This document shows, piece after piece, positions 40,094 to 49,555 of a stretch of DNA of 64,000 nt. Numbering within the stretch: position 1 is the first letter of the stretch; each line of letters starts with the position of its first letter. The stretch is from Rhizobium sp. (GTDB lineage Bacteria > Pseudomonadota > Alphaproteobacteria > Rhizobiales > Rhizobiaceae), in assembly GCA_002796995.1 (NCBI GenBank), contig PEKW01000008.1, positions 124,001 through 188,000 of the forward strand. Direction: 5' to 3'. The translations under genes were made by a program, and so were the position numbers. Under the pieces are notes generated by a model. The model was not told the origin of the DNA. It searched no databases and saw only the letters and a program-made list of their open reading frames with translations.

Positions 40094-40576
40094 ATGCTGG
40101 AACGACTGCAGTCCTTCTTCCAGAGCCTGACCCAATCCGGCCAGCAGCAGCCGGCTTTCGCCCCTGACGATCCGCGCATTGCGGTGGCGGCGCTCTGTCT
40201 GCAGGTGATGGAATCCGACGGCGTCGTGCACGATGCCGAGCGCGCCAAGCTTCGCTCGCTGATGCGCGAGCAGTATGACCTGGATGAAGAGGCGCTCGAT
40301 GCGCTTCTGGCCCAGGGCAGCGCGGCGGAGAGCGAAGCGGTGGACTACTACCGCTTCACCTCGGACCTCAAGCGGTCGCTCGACGAGACCCAGCGCCAGC
40401 AGCTGGTCGGCATTCTCTGGGACATCGTCTACGCCGATGGCAGCCGCAGCGAGATGGAGGATCACGCCATCTGGCGGATTGCCGATCTTCTTGGCGTATC
40501 GGGACGCGACCGCGTACACGAAAGGCAGGAGGCCGAGGCACGCGCCGGCCTCGAGGGAGACGGCGATGCTGGATGA
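40094..40576 (+). CDS. TerB-like helical protein
   Basis: 160 aa with the alpha-helical TerB/DjlA-N fold. The paired acidic repeats are visible as MESDGVVHDAERAKLRSL and YADGSRSEMEDHAIWRIADLLG. GAGGAGG precedes the ATG. Although named for tellurite resistance, most single-domain relatives have no tested role, and no other ter genes are nearby. It is 9 bases after hemY and overlaps the amidotransferase start by 11 bases. Confidence 0.88.
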   Translation: MLERLQSFFQSLTQSGQQQPAFAPDDPRIAVAALCLQVMESDGVVHDAERAKLRSLMREQYDLDEEALDALLAQGSAAESEAVDYYRFTSDLKRSLDETQRQQLVGILWDIVYADGSRSEMEDHAIWRIADLLGVSGRDRVHERQEAEARAGLEGDGDAG

Positions 40577-41297
40577 TCCTCACCGGCGCCGGGACCGGCA
40601 GCCGGTCCTGATCGTTCTCCACCAGGAAAGGTCGAGCCCTGGCCGTGTCGGCCAGATGCTGACCGAGAAGGGCTTCCCGCTCGACATCCGCCGGCCCGTG
40701 CTGGGCGACCGCCTGCCGCCGACGCTTGAGTCCCATGCCGGCGCGGTCGTCTTCGGCGGCCCGATGAGTGCCAACGACCCGGATCCCTTCGTCAGGACCG
40801 AGACGGACTGGCTCGCCGTGCCGCTGAAGGAGAACAAACCCTATCTTGGCATCTGCCTCGGCGCCCAGATGCTGGTGCGCCATCTCGGCGGCAAGGTCGA
40901 GCCGGAGCCGGAAGGCCGCGTCGAAATCGGCTGGTATCCGCTGCATCCGACGGAGCACGGCCGGCTGCTGATGCGCAACTGGCCGAAAATGGTCTACCAC
41001 TTCCACCGCGAGGGTTTCGACCTGCCGCATGGCTGCCAATTGTTGGCCGAGGGCGATGTCTACCGCAACCAGGCCATCCGCTACGGCGACAATGCCTGGG
41101 GCCTGCAGTTCCATGCCGAACTGACGCGCGCCATGATGCAGCGCTGGGTCGTGCACGGCGCGCACCGTTTCATCATGCCCAACGCCCAGCAGGGCCGCGA
41201 CCATCTCGAAGGCCGGATGATCTTCGATGCCCCGCTGAAGGCATGGCTCTCGGATTTCCTCGACCTGGTCTTCGTGAAGAGCCGTCACTTCGCCTGA
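40566..41297 (+). CDS. Class I glutamine amidotransferase
   Basis: 243 aa from the ATG at 40566 (GGAGA lies five bases upstream, inside the TerB-like gene). The GATase triad is complete: Cys97 in LGICLGAQ, His183 and Glu185 in LQFHAEL. GGPMSANDPDPF is the usual oxyanion-side block. It is a stand-alone GuaA-like amidotransferase of COG0518 type, whose ammonia acceptor is unknown. Its 3' end overlaps the MFS gene by 13 bases on the opposite strand. Confidence 0.92.
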   Translation: MLDDPHRRRDRQPVLIVLHQERSSPGRVGQMLTEKGFPLDIRRPVLGDRLPPTLESHAGAVVFGGPMSANDPDPFVRTETDWLAVPLKENKPYLGICLGAQMLVRHLGGKVEPEPEGRVEIGWYPLHPTEHGRLLMRNWPKMVYHFHREGFDLPHGCQLLAEGDVYRNQAIRYGDNAWGLQFHAELTRAMMQRWVVHGAHRFIMPNAQQGRDHLEGRMIFDAPLKAWLSDFLDLVFVKSRHFA

Positions 41298-42529
41298 GTG
41301 TTGGGTACGTCGAGACTGTCGATCTTTCTGAGCTGCGGGAAACCGAGCGCCCAGATCACGGCGACCGCCAGCGTGCCGACCCCGCCGATCACCACCGCCG
41401 GGACGGGCCCAACGAGATGCGCCATCGTTCCGGCGCGGAATTCGCCGAGCTCGTTGGACGCGCCGACGAAGACCATGTTGACGGCATTCACCCGCCCGCG
41501 CACCTCGTCCGGCGTCCACAGCGCGATCAACGTCTCGCGCACATAGACGGAGGCCATATCGGCGGCCCCCATCAGCATCAGCGCGGCGATCGAGATCCAT
41601 GCCGTTTCCGACAAGCCGAACAGGATCGTGCCGGCGCCGAACAGAGCGACGCCGATGAACATGAACAGCCCGGCATTGTGGCGGATCGGGAAACTGGCGA
41701 GCGCCACCGCGACCATGATCGCGCCGATGCCGGGCGCGGCGCGCAGCAGGCCGAGCCCGAGCGGTCCGAGCGTCAGGATATCGCGGGCAAAGACCGGCAT
41801 CAGCGCGATCGCACCGCCGAGCAGAACGGCGAAGAGATCGAGCGAAATGGCGCCGAGAACCACCTTTTCGCCGAAGATGAACCGGAAACCGGCCAGGATG
41901 GTGTTCCACGACACCGCCTTGGACGCGGTCCGCTGGACGGGCTTGGCGACCATGAAGACGAGAACCGCGGCGGCGACGAAGAAGGCGAAGGACACGGAAT
42001 AGGCGAGCACGGCACTGACGCCGTAGAGCAGGCCGCCGGCCACAGGCCCGATGATCGACGCCGTCTGCCAGGAGGACGAGTTCCACGCGACCGCATTGCC
42101 GAGGTCCTCCGGCGGCACGAGGTTGGGCGCCAGCGACTGGACGGCGGGCGCGTTGAAGGCGCGCTCAATGCCGAACACCACGAGAATGGCGAAAACGAAG
42201 ATCGGCTCGAAGGCGTCGAACGCGGTCAGCACCAGCATGGCCGCACCGCAAAGCGCACTGACGATCATGCAGGTGGCGACGATGGCGCGCCGGTTGTAGC
42301 GGTCGGCGACTGACCCGGTCACGAGGATGAGCAGCAGCGAAGGTAGGAACTGCACCAGCCCGATCAGGCCCAGATAGAAGGCGCTGCCAGTCTCGTCATA
42401 CATCTGCCAGCCGACCGAGACGCTGAGAATCTGCGTCGCGAAGGCGCCGAGGAAACGGGCGAGGAAGAAGCGGAGATAGGAAACGTGCCGGAAGGCGGCG
42501 AAACGATCGCCGGACGAGGCTGGGGTCAT
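41285..42529 (-). CDS. MFS transporter, EntS-like
   Basis: 414 aa with about twelve hydrophobic helices. The loop 2-3 MFS motif appears as VTGSVADRYNRRAIV. The N-terminus (FRHVSYLRFFLARFLGAFATQILSVSVGWQMYD) resembles the EntS/enterobactin-exporter branch. Start at 42529, preceded by a TTG alternative. No siderophore genes are nearby, so the substrate is open. It converges on the amidotransferase gene. Confidence 0.88.
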   Translation of the reverse strand: MTPASSGDRFAAFRHVSYLRFFLARFLGAFATQILSVSVGWQMYDETGSAFYLGLIGLVQFLPSLLLILVTGSVADRYNRRAIVATCMIVSALCGAAMLVLTAFDAFEPIFVFAILVVFGIERAFNAPAVQSLAPNLVPPEDLGNAVAWNSSSWQTASIIGPVAGGLLYGVSAVLAYSVSFAFFVAAAVLVFMVAKPVQRTASKAVSWNTILAGFRFIFGEKVVLGAISLDLFAVLLGGAIALMPVFARDILTLGPLGLGLLRAAPGIGAIMVAVALASFPIRHNAGLFMFIGVALFGAGTILFGLSETAWISIAALMLMGAADMASVYVRETLIALWTPDEVRGRVNAVNMVFVGASNELGEFRAGTMAHLVGPVPAVVIGGVGTLAVAVIWALGFPQLRKIDSLDVPNTQAK

Positions 42530-42613
42530 CAACGGAGCTTTCCACTCGGGCGAAGGTGCGCCGGCATGGGATCCACCCGTTAAACATGTTTCCGCATCGC
42601 CCGGCCCGCGGCA

Positions 42614-42642
42614 CTTGTCCGTTTAGTCGCCAATGTCTACAT
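42614..42642 (+). promoter_or_regulatory. Promoter of yggT-DUF167
   Basis: CTTGTC (42614-42619) and CTACAT (42637-42642) are separated by 17 bases and each differs by one base from the rhizobial housekeeping consensus CTTGAC-N17-CTATAT. It lies 28 bases before the yggT ATG in a 141-base divergent gap with the MFS gene. Confidence 0.65.
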
Positions 42643-42670
42643 GTCTGTCAACCGAGAAATGGAGACCTGC

Positions 42671-42961
42671 ATGCTCGCGCTGTTTCAGACGATCGATCTG
42701 GCATTGAACCTTTATACTTGGGTGCTCATCGCCAGCGCCATCTTTTCCTGGCTCTATGCCTTCAACGTGATCAACTCGAGCAACCGCTTCGTCAACTCGA
42801 TCGGCACCTTCCTCTACAACGTGACGGAGCCGGTGCTTCGTCCCCTGCGCCGCGTCCTGCCGGACCTCGGCGGCATCGACATTTCCCCGATCGTCGTGCT
42901 GCTCATCATCTTCTTCATCCGTTCGCTGATGTGGAACAGCATCGTCCCCCTGTTCTTGTGA
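42671..42961 (+). CDS. YggT family membrane protein
   Basis: 96 aa from [19 protein letters not shown], with GGAG six bases before the ATG. It has two membrane helices (about 5-28 and 70-92) flanking a short loop with the family block [19 protein letters not shown]. YggT-like proteins are linked to osmotic-shock tolerance and cell envelope or division. The stop overlaps the next gene's GTG start (GTGA), so the two are coupled. Confidence 0.92.
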   Translation: MLALFQTIDLALNLYTWVLIASAIFSWLYAFNVINSSNRFVNSIGTFLYNVTEPVLRPLRRVLPDLGGIDISPIVVLLIIFFIRSLMWNSIVPLFL

Positions 42962-43272
42962 TCCCGCCCTACAAGGCCTTTGCCGATCACCTGCGGCTTG
43001 CCGTTCGGCTGACCCCGAACGGCGGGCGCGATGCCATCGACGGCGTCGAATTGAATGCCGAGGGCGAAGCCCATCTGAAGGCGCGCGTCTCGTGCGTTCC
43101 GGAAAAGGGCAAGGCCAACAAGGCGCTTGTCGCGCTGCTGGCCAAGGCGCTCGGCGTTCCCAAGTCTTCCGTATCCGTCGTCTCCGGCGACACCGCCAGA
43201 CAAAAAATCCTCCGGATCGATGGCGACCCGGAGGATTTGGCAAATCGGATAGGCGGCCTGGTGGCCGACTGA
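42958..43272 (+). CDS. DUF167 (YggU-like) protein
   Basis: 104 aa, starting at a GTG that overlaps the yggT stop as GTGA. The family pattern is clear: [60 protein letters not shown] in two blocks. Function is unknown in general. An unusual feature is that an 11-bp inverted repeat inside the gene (43205-43238) forms, on the opposite strand, the terminator for ppa. Confidence 0.92.
   Translation: MIPPYKAFADHLRLAVRLTPNGGRDAIDGVELNAEGEAHLKARVSCVPEKGKANKALVALLAKALGVPKSSVSVVSGDTARQKILRIDGDPEDLANRIGGLVAD
43202..43238 (-). terminator. ppa terminator embedded in the opposing DUF167 gene
   Basis: AAATCCTCCGG (43205-43215) and CCGGAGGATTT (43228-43238) form a perfect 11-bp stem with a 12-base loop. 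On the minus strand the right arm runs into six consecutive T residues (43207-43202). That is a textbook Rho-independent terminator, 37 bases past the ppa stop. It lies entirely inside the DUF167 coding sequence. Confidence 0.85.
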
Positions 43273-43274
43273 TC

Positions 43275-43808
43275 TTACTTCTGTGCCTTGTAGCGCTCGA
43301 TGGCTTCGACGATCAGCGACTTGGCGACGCTGACATCCTGCCAGCCGGCGATCTTCACCCACTTGCCGGGCTCCAGATCCTTGTAGTGCTCGAAGAAGTG
43401 CTCGATCTGCTTGAGCGTGATCTCCGGCATGTCGGTGTAGTTTTCGATCTTGTCGTAGCGCTGCGTCAGCTTGTGCGACGGAACGGCGATGATCTTCTCG
43501 TCCTTGCCTCCGTCGTCTTCCATGACCATGACGCCGATCGGGCGGACATTGATGACGCAGCCGGGAACGAGCGGGCGCGTATTGCAGATCAGGACGTCGA
43601 TCGGGTCGCCGTCTTCCGAAAGCGTGTGCGGCACGAAGCCGTAATTGCCCGGATAGGTCATCGCCGTATAGAGGAAGCGGTCGACGATCAGCGCGCCGGC
43701 TTCCTTGTCCATCTCGTACTTGATCGGGTGGCCGCCGACCGGCACTTCAACAATGACGTTCACGTCATCCGGCGGATTCTTGCCGATCTTGATTGCATCA
43801 ATACGCAT
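43275..43808 (-). CDS. ppa: Inorganic pyrophosphatase
   Basis: 177 aa from [16 protein letters not shown] at 43808, matching rhizobial enzymes; a Met 12 bases upstream is less likely. Family I pyrophosphatase, hydrolysing PPi with Mg2+. The active-site acidic motif is EDGDPIDVL, with [12 protein letters not shown] and the [12 protein letters not shown] block. Its 3' end is two bases from the DUF167 stop on the other strand. Confidence 0.98.
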   Translation of the reverse strand: MRIDAIKIGKNPPDDVNVIVEVPVGGHPIKYEMDKEAGALIVDRFLYTAMTYPGNYGFVPHTLSEDGDPIDVLICNTRPLVPGCVINVRPIGVMVMEDDGGKDEKIIAVPSHKLTQRYDKIENYTDMPEITLKQIEHFFEHYKDLEPGKWVKIAGWQDVSVAKSLIVEAIERYKAQK

Positions 43809-44004
43809 TTGCAGCCCCATGGGAGTGTTGAAATCCCGCGCTTCCTAATGGGAATTCGGATGCAATGCAACACGGCTTTGGACGAAGGCCCCAAAAGCGG
43901 GCGATCCGCAGCGCCCGGATTTCCAGGCTTTTTCAGGCCCCCCCCGCGCCATCCGGCCCGCGCTCTGCTATATCGGATGGGAGTACTACGAGAGGGGACC
44001 ATCG

Positions 44005-44628
44005 ATGCTCGTTTTCCGTCGCCTGACCACCACACTTGCTTTCGCGTTTCTTGGACTGTCCGTTCCGGCACTGGCCAACGAGAGCGTCTATACCGACCTC
44101 AACCTTGACCGTTGCCAGACGATCGCCGCCGACGACATGGGCGCTTCGATGAAGTGCAAGGGCTACAAGGACTATCCGATCTATTTCTCCGAAGGGGACC
44201 TTCGCCAGAGCGTTCTCTACGGTCCGGTGCGTGCCGAACTGATCGAAGGCGCCTTCGAGTCCTTTGGGGCCTTCAACCACGTCAACACCAAGGTCGAATG
44301 GCGCCTCGACGCATCGGGAAAGCCCTTTGCTGCGATCCTGCGCTGGTTCATCGAAAATGTCGGCGCCACCGGCATGCCGACCAAGGCGGCGGAAGGTCAG
44401 GTGCTGGTGGTCGCGCGCGTCGCCCAGCCGGACGACGGCCTGAGCTGCGTCGTCGGCTATGTCGACGCGCTGTCCAATCCCAACGCCAACGAACTCGCCC
44501 GCCAGATCGCCGACAGCGACGCGCGGGACTTTGCCTGCGGCTATCAGGAAGGCATGTGGGTCGGAAAACGAGGCGACAAGACGAGCGAGCAGACCCATGT
44601 CTGGCCCGAGGGGCTTACTGGGGAATAG
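44005..44628 (+). CDS. Secreted protein of unknown function
   Basis: 207 aa with a signal peptide (LTTTLAFAFLGLSVPALA) cleaved near residue 25. The mature part has Cys residues at RCQTIA, MKCKGY, LSCVVGY and FACGYQEG, suggesting two disulfides. I recognise no enzyme motif. A CTATAT -10-like hexamer sits upstream near 43970, but without a matching -35 it is weak. It converges on the GNAT gene with 12 bases between stops. Confidence 0.78.
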   Translation: MLVFRRLTTTLAFAFLGLSVPALANESVYTDLNLDRCQTIAADDMGASMKCKGYKDYPIYFSEGDLRQSVLYGPVRAELIEGAFESFGAFNHVNTKVEWRLDASGKPFAAILRWFIENVGATGMPTKAAEGQVLVVARVAQPDDGLSCVVGYVDALSNPNANELARQIADSDARDFACGYQEGMWVGKRGDKTSEQTHVWPEGLTGE

Positions 44629-44640
44629 ACGGAGCCAAAC

Positions 44641-45147
44641 TCAGTTCCAGATGAAGCCGAGCTTCTTCAGCTGCACGTCATCGAAGTCTTCCAGACCTTC
44701 GACGGCGTCGACCCCGCCATTGGAGCGGAAGAAATCGACCGCGTGCTGGCTGTCTTCGAGGCACCAGACGGCCATGCCGTTGCAGCCCAAGGACTTGAGC
44801 AGGCGCCGCGCCTCGCCGAACAGGGTGTGGCCAAGCCCGATGCCCTGATATTCGGGGCGCATGTAGATTTCGTAGATTTCGCCTTCCTGGGGAAGGGCGC
44901 GCGCGCGGTTGAGGCCGAGCGTGGTATAGCCGGCGATCATGCCGGCGACGTCGACCACGAGGATCGTAGCGGGCCCACGCGTCGCCTTGCGCCACCAGGT
45001 CTCGCCGCGCCGTTCGATCATCTTGGTGAGCGGCCGATGCGGAATGAGCCCGGCATAGGCGTGCTGCCACGCGCTCCGGTGCGCCTCGGCAATGGAGGCA
45101 GCATCCTGCGGCTCGGCAGGGCGCACATCGATCGACAACGTCTTCAT
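44641..45147 (-). CDS. GNAT family N-acetyltransferase
   Basis: 168 aa. Acetyl-CoA-binding motif A is YEIYMRPEYQGIGLGHTL, followed by FGEARRLLKSLGCNGMAVW. The N-terminal SIDVRPAEPQDAASIAEAHRSAW is the usual beta1-alpha1 region. RimI-like in layout, but the target is unknown. Downstream of typA on the same strand beyond a strong terminator, so it is probably separately transcribed. Confidence 0.9.
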   Translation of the reverse strand: MKTLSIDVRPAEPQDAASIAEAHRSAWQHAYAGLIPHRPLTKMIERRGETWWRKATRGPATILVVDVAGMIAGYTTLGLNRARALPQEGEIYEIYMRPEYQGIGLGHTLFGEARRLLKSLGCNGMAVWCLEDSQHAVDFFRSNGGVDAVEGLEDFDDVQLKKLGFIWN

Positions 45148-45290
45148 AACGCTACTTTCGTCCGGCTGAAGCTTGCCGACGGGGAGAAAGTCTCGCCGTC
45201 AAACCGCTTCCAGCGCTCTCATCTGGACCATAGCGAGAAATTTAACGCAATCTTAAGGCCTGTCGCAAGCCCGACGGCCTCCAATACACA

Positions 45291-45320
45291 AACAAAAACC
45301 CCGGCTCGGGAGCCGGGGTT
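45291..45320 (-). terminator. Rho-independent terminator of typA
   Basis: AACCCCGGCT (45297-45306) and AGCCGGGGTT (45311-45320) form a perfect 10-bp stem with a 4-base loop. On the minus strand it is followed by a T-run (TTTTTG) from 45298 down. It lies 25 bases beyond the typA stop. Confidence 0.9.
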
Positions 45321-45344
45321 TCATGAAATCGCTGGTGCCGATGA

Positions 45345-47180
45345 TCAGGCCTGGGCGGCAGCGCGTGCCTTGTCGAACCGCTTGCGGTCGTTGGCATCGA
45401 GATACATCTTGCGCAGACGGATCGACTTCGGCGTGACTTCCATCAGTTCGTCGTCCTGGATCCAGGACAGCGCACGGTCGAGCGTCATGCGGATCGGCGG
45501 GGTAAGCTTGACGGCTTCATCCTTGCCGGCAGCGCGGATGTTGGTGAGCTGCTTGCCCTTCAGAACGTTGACTTCGAGGTCGTTGTCGCGAGTGTGGATA
45601 CCGATGATCATGCCCGCATAGACCTTCTCGCCCGGCTCGATCATCATCGGACCGCGGTCCTCGAGATTGAACATGGCATAGGCCACGGCCTCGCCGGCGC
45701 CGTTGGACAGCAGGACGCCGTTGGTGCGGCCGGTGATCGGGCCCTTGTAGGGCTGGTAGTCGTGGAACAGCCGGTTCATGATGGCCGTGCCGCGGGTGTC
45801 GGTCAGCAGTTCCGACTGGTAGCCGATCAGGCCGCGGGTCGGCGCGAAGAACACCAGACGCACGCGATTGCCGCCGGACGGCCGAAGCTCGGCCATTTCG
45901 GCCTTACGCTCGGACATCTTCTGCACGACGATGCCGGAATGCTCTTCGTCCACGTCGATGACGACTTCTTCGATCGGCTCCATGAGCTGACCGGTCGCCT
46001 CGTCATTGTGCATGACGACGCGCGGACGCGACACGGCAAGCTCGAAGCCTTCGCGACGCATGGTCTCGATCAGGACGGCGAGCTGCAATTCGCCGCGGCC
46101 GGACACGAAGAACGAATCCTTGCCTTCGGCTTCTTCGATCTTCAGCGCGACATTGCCTTCGGCTTCCTTGAGCAGGCGGTCGCGGATGACGCGGCTGGTG
46201 ACCTTGTCGCCTTCGGTGCCGGCCAGCGGGCTGTCGTTGACGAGGAAGGACATGGTGACCGTCGGCGGGTCGATCGGCTGTGCGGTGAGCGGCTCGGTCA
46301 CGGACGGGTCGCAGAAGGTGTCGGCGACGGTGCCCTTGGACAGGCCGGCGATGGCGACGATGTCACCCGCATGGGCTTCGTCGATCGCGGTACGCTCGAT
46401 GCCGCGGAAGGCGAGAATCTTGGAAATGCGGCCGTTCTCGATCAGCTTGCCGTCCTGGCCGATGACCTTGACGGCCTGGTTCGGCTTGATCGAACCGGAA
46501 TGGATGCGGCCGGTGATGATGCGGCCAAGGAAGGGGTTGGCTTCCAGGATCGTGCCGATCATGCGGAAGGCGCCGTCTTCGTCGCCGACGCTCGGCTCGG
46601 GAACATGTTCCAGCACGAGGTCGAGCAGCGGAGCCAGGCCCTGGTCCTTCGGACCTTCCGGATTGACGTTCATCCAGCCGTCGCGGCCCGAACCGTAGAG
46701 GATCGGGAAGTCGAGCTGTTCGTCGGTCGCGTCGAGATTGGCGAACAGGTCGAAGACTTCGTTGATGACTTCTTCGTGGCGACCGTCCGGACGGTCGATC
46801 TTGTTGATCGCGACGATCGGGCGGAGACCGACCTTCAGCGCCTTGGAGACCACGAACTTCGTCTGCGGCATCGGGCCTTCAGAGGAGTCGACCAGAACGA
46901 TCGCGCCATCGACCATCGACAGGATGCGCTCGACTTCACCGCCGAAGTCGGCGTGGCCGGGGGTGTCGACGATGTTGATGCGGGTATTCTTCCATTCGAC
47001 CGAGGTCGCCTTGGCAAGAATGGTGATGCCGCGTTCCTTTTCGAGATCGTTCGAATCCATGACGCGTTCTGCAACGCGCTGGTTCTCGCGGAACGAACCC
47101 GACTGTTTCAGGAGCTCGTCCACAAGGGTCGTTTTCCCATGGTCGACGTGCGCAATGATGGCGATATTGCGAAGTTTCAT
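45345..47180 (-). CDS. typA: Translational GTPase TypA/BipA
   Basis: 611 aa ribosome-binding GTPase used in stress and low-temperature ribosome assembly. G1 is AHVDHGKTTL (10-19), G3 DTPGHADFGGEVE and G4 NKIDRPD. EF-Tu-like domain II and EF-G-like domains follow (FLVNDSPLAGTEGDKVTSR). The BipA-specific C-terminal domain contains FFAPTRGLIGYQSELL with GTAIMNRLFHDY. A clear terminator follows. Confidence 0.97.
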   Translation of the reverse strand: MKLRNIAIIAHVDHGKTTLVDELLKQSGSFRENQRVAERVMDSNDLEKERGITILAKATSVEWKNTRINIVDTPGHADFGGEVERILSMVDGAIVLVDSSEGPMPQTKFVVSKALKVGLRPIVAINKIDRPDGRHEEVINEVFDLFANLDATDEQLDFPILYGSGRDGWMNVNPEGPKDQGLAPLLDLVLEHVPEPSVGDEDGAFRMIGTILEANPFLGRIITGRIHSGSIKPNQAVKVIGQDGKLIENGRISKILAFRGIERTAIDEAHAGDIVAIAGLSKGTVADTFCDPSVTEPLTAQPIDPPTVTMSFLVNDSPLAGTEGDKVTSRVIRDRLLKEAEGNVALKIEEAEGKDSFFVSGRGELQLAVLIETMRREGFELAVSRPRVVMHNDEATGQLMEPIEEVVIDVDEEHSGIVVQKMSERKAEMAELRPSGGNRVRLVFFAPTRGLIGYQSELLTDTRGTAIMNRLFHDYQPYKGPITGRTNGVLLSNGAGEAVAYAMFNLEDRGPMMIEPGEKVYAGMIIGIHTRDNDLEVNVLKGKQLTNIRAAGKDEAVKLTPPIRMTLDRALSWIQDDELMEVTPKSIRLRKMYLDANDRKRFDKARAAAQA

Positions 47181-47337
47181 ACAAAGATCTCTGATGGCTG
47201 GCGCGCGACAATGAGTGGCGGCGTGTTACTTTGCCGCGCTCATACTCTGTTTTTTGCGTTCGCGAAAGAAAAAAAGCCGAAACCGCCGTGCTTGGTTACC
47301 GGCAGGGCAGTTTCGTTCTTGCCAGCCGAGGCCGAAA

Positions 47338-49401
47338 CTAGGCCGCGAGACCCTTCTTCTTCAGCATGGCCTCGGGGCTCGGAAGGCGGCCGCGGAACGC
47401 CGTATAGGCCACTTCCGGGTCGATCGAGCCGCCGACCGAATAGATATTGGCCTTCAGTCTCTCGGCCATGGCCGGATCGAAGGCGTTGCCCGTCTCCTCG
47501 AAGGCAGAGAAGGCGTCGGCGTCCAGCACTTCCGACCACATGTAGGAATAGTAGCCGGCCGAATAGCCGTCGCCGGCAAAGACGTGCTGGAAATGCGGCG
47601 TGGCATGGCGCATGACCAGCGACTGCGGCAGGCCAATCGACGTCAGCACCTCGGTCTGCACGGCCATCGGGTCCTCGACCGCGCCCCGGGTGTGGAACGC
47701 CATGTCGACCAGCGCCGACGAGGTGAACTCGACCGTGGCAAAGCCGGCATTGAAGGTGCGGGCCGCCAGGACCTTTTCCAGCAGGGCCTGCGGCATCGGC
47801 TGCCCGGTCTCATAGTGCACGGCGTAGGTCTTGAGGATTTCCGGAACCGTCAGCCAGTGTTCGTAAAGCTGCGAGGGCAGTTCGACGAAGTCGCGCGACA
47901 CGCCGGTGCCGGCGACCGACGGATAGGTGACGTTGGACAGCATGCCATGCGCGGCGTGACCGAACTCGTGGAACAGCGTGCGCGCATCGTCGAGCGACAG
48001 AAGCGCCGGACGGCCCGCCTCGGGCTTAGCGAAGTTGCAGACGTTGTAGATGATCGGGATCTCGCCGACCGCGCCGTTCTTCAGCGGCAGCTTGTGCTGC
48101 GACTGGAACGAACTCATCCAGGCACCGGAACGCTTAGACGGCCGGGCAAAATAGTCGCCGAGGAACATGGCGACCAGCTTGTCCTCGCGGTCACGGATCT
48201 CGAAGACGCGCACGTCCGGATGGTAACCGACCACTTGCCTGAGCGGCACCGCCTTGATGCCGAACAGCCGGCCAGCCACATCGAAGCAGGCCTCGATGAT
48301 CTTCTCGAGCTGCAGATAGGGCTTCAGCTCGGCTTCGGAGAAGTCGAACTTCCGGGCACGCAGCTTTTCGGCATAATGGCGCCAGTCCCAGGGCATCACC
48401 TCGTGGTTCTTGCCTTCCTCGGCGATCAGGGCGGCAAGCTCGCGCTCTTCGATCCGGGCCTGATCGAGCGCCTTTTCCCAGACCTTCATCAGAAGCCCGT
48501 TCACCGCCTCCGGGGTCTTGGCCATGGTGTCGTCGAGCTTCAGCGCGGCATAATTGGCATAACCGAGCAGGCCCGCCTTTTCGGCCCGAAGCGCCAGCGT
48601 CTCCTTGACGATCGCCCGGTTGTCGGTTTCGCCGCCGTTCTCGCCGCGCGCCACCCAGGCCTTGAACGCCTGTTCGCGCAGGTCCCTGCGTGTCGAGAAG
48701 GTGAGGAACGGCTCGATGATCGAACGCGACAGCGTGACGACATAAGCATGGCCCTCGCCGCGCGCAGCAGCGACCGATGCTATCGCCTCTTTCAGGAAAT
48801 CCGGAATGCCGGCAAGATCGTCTTCGCCGCCGAGCGGCAGGCACCAGGACTTTTCGTCGGCCAGCACGTTCTGGCCGAACTGCGCGCCGAGGCTCGCCAG
48901 CCGTTCGTTGATTGCCGCAAGCCGCTCCTGCTTCGCCTTTTCCAGCTTGGCGCCCGACTTGACGAAGCCCTTCCAGTGGCGTTCCAGCACGCGCAGTTCC
49001 TCGGTCGTCAGGCCGAGTTCGGCGCGTTTCTCCCACAGCGTGTCGATGCGGCGGAAGAGGTCGGCATTCATGCCGATCTTCGAATAGTGGCGCGACATCT
49101 TCGGCGCGATCTCGCGCTCGAGCGCCTGGATGAGGTCGTTGCTGTGGGCGCCCGCCTTGTTCCAGAACAGCGCCGAGACGCGCGACAGCTCGTCCCCGGC
49201 CGTCTCCGAGGCGACGATGGTGTTGGCGAAAGTAGGCGCTTCCGGGTTCTTCGCGATCGCGTCGATCTCGGCGTCATGGGCGGCAATGGCGGCGTCGAAG
49301 GCCGGCGCATAGTCGTCGTCGGAGACGGCCTCGAAGCGCGGCAGCCCGTTCGGGCCAGTCCATTCGAAGACGGCGGGATTGACGGACGACGATGTGCTCA
49401 T
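47338..49401 (-). CDS. M3 family metallopeptidase (oligopeptidase A/Dcp-like)
   Basis: 687 aa, cytoplasmic zinc oligopeptidase. The M3 zinc motif is in TLFHEFGHAAHGMLSNV near residue 474, with the third ligand Glu shortly after. RPALLSLDDAR precedes it, and the C-terminal GYSAGYYSYMWSEVLDADAF is typical of the PrlC/Dcp branch. No signal peptide. It degrades short peptides left by proteases; dipeptidase versus oligopeptidase specificity is not resolvable. Located 154 bases downstream of the VIT-family gene. Confidence 0.94.
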   Translation of the reverse strand: MSTSSSVNPAVFEWTGPNGLPRFEAVSDDDYAPAFDAAIAAHDAEIDAIAKNPEAPTFANTIVASETAGDELSRVSALFWNKAGAHSNDLIQALEREIAPKMSRHYSKIGMNADLFRRIDTLWEKRAELGLTTEELRVLERHWKGFVKSGAKLEKAKQERLAAINERLASLGAQFGQNVLADEKSWCLPLGGEDDLAGIPDFLKEAIASVAAARGEGHAYVVTLSRSIIEPFLTFSTRRDLREQAFKAWVARGENGGETDNRAIVKETLALRAEKAGLLGYANYAALKLDDTMAKTPEAVNGLLMKVWEKALDQARIEERELAALIAEEGKNHEVMPWDWRHYAEKLRARKFDFSEAELKPYLQLEKIIEACFDVAGRLFGIKAVPLRQVVGYHPDVRVFEIRDREDKLVAMFLGDYFARPSKRSGAWMSSFQSQHKLPLKNGAVGEIPIIYNVCNFAKPEAGRPALLSLDDARTLFHEFGHAAHGMLSNVTYPSVAGTGVSRDFVELPSQLYEHWLTVPEILKTYAVHYETGQPMPQALLEKVLAARTFNAGFATVEFTSSALVDMAFHTRGAVEDPMAVQTEVLTSIGLPQSLVMRHATPHFQHVFAGDGYSAGYYSYMWSEVLDADAFSAFEETGNAFDPAMAERLKANIYSVGGSIDPEVAYTAFRGRLPSPEAMLKKKGLAA

Positions 49402-49555
49402 GGTGATTTCCTTTGGCCAGCCTTGCGCCCGCGAACCGGGCTCGTGCTTCGATATGGTATTCGCCGTGTCGGATTGACAAGCGCGGAGAGGTGCCGGCGC
49501 GTATTTTTGTCGGCGGTCGACGGCGCGCCGAATGGCGACCTCTGCATCCGACCGA

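Noticed and set aside
40094..40576. TerB-like gene as part of a tellurite-resistance or ter stress system
   Set aside because: No terC, terD, terE or terZ-like gene is nearby. Single TerB-fold proteins are widespread without such a role.
43965..43975. CTATAT hexamer upstream of the secreted protein at 44005 as a promoter
   Set aside because: It matches the rhizobial -10, but there is no recognisable -35 at the right distance.
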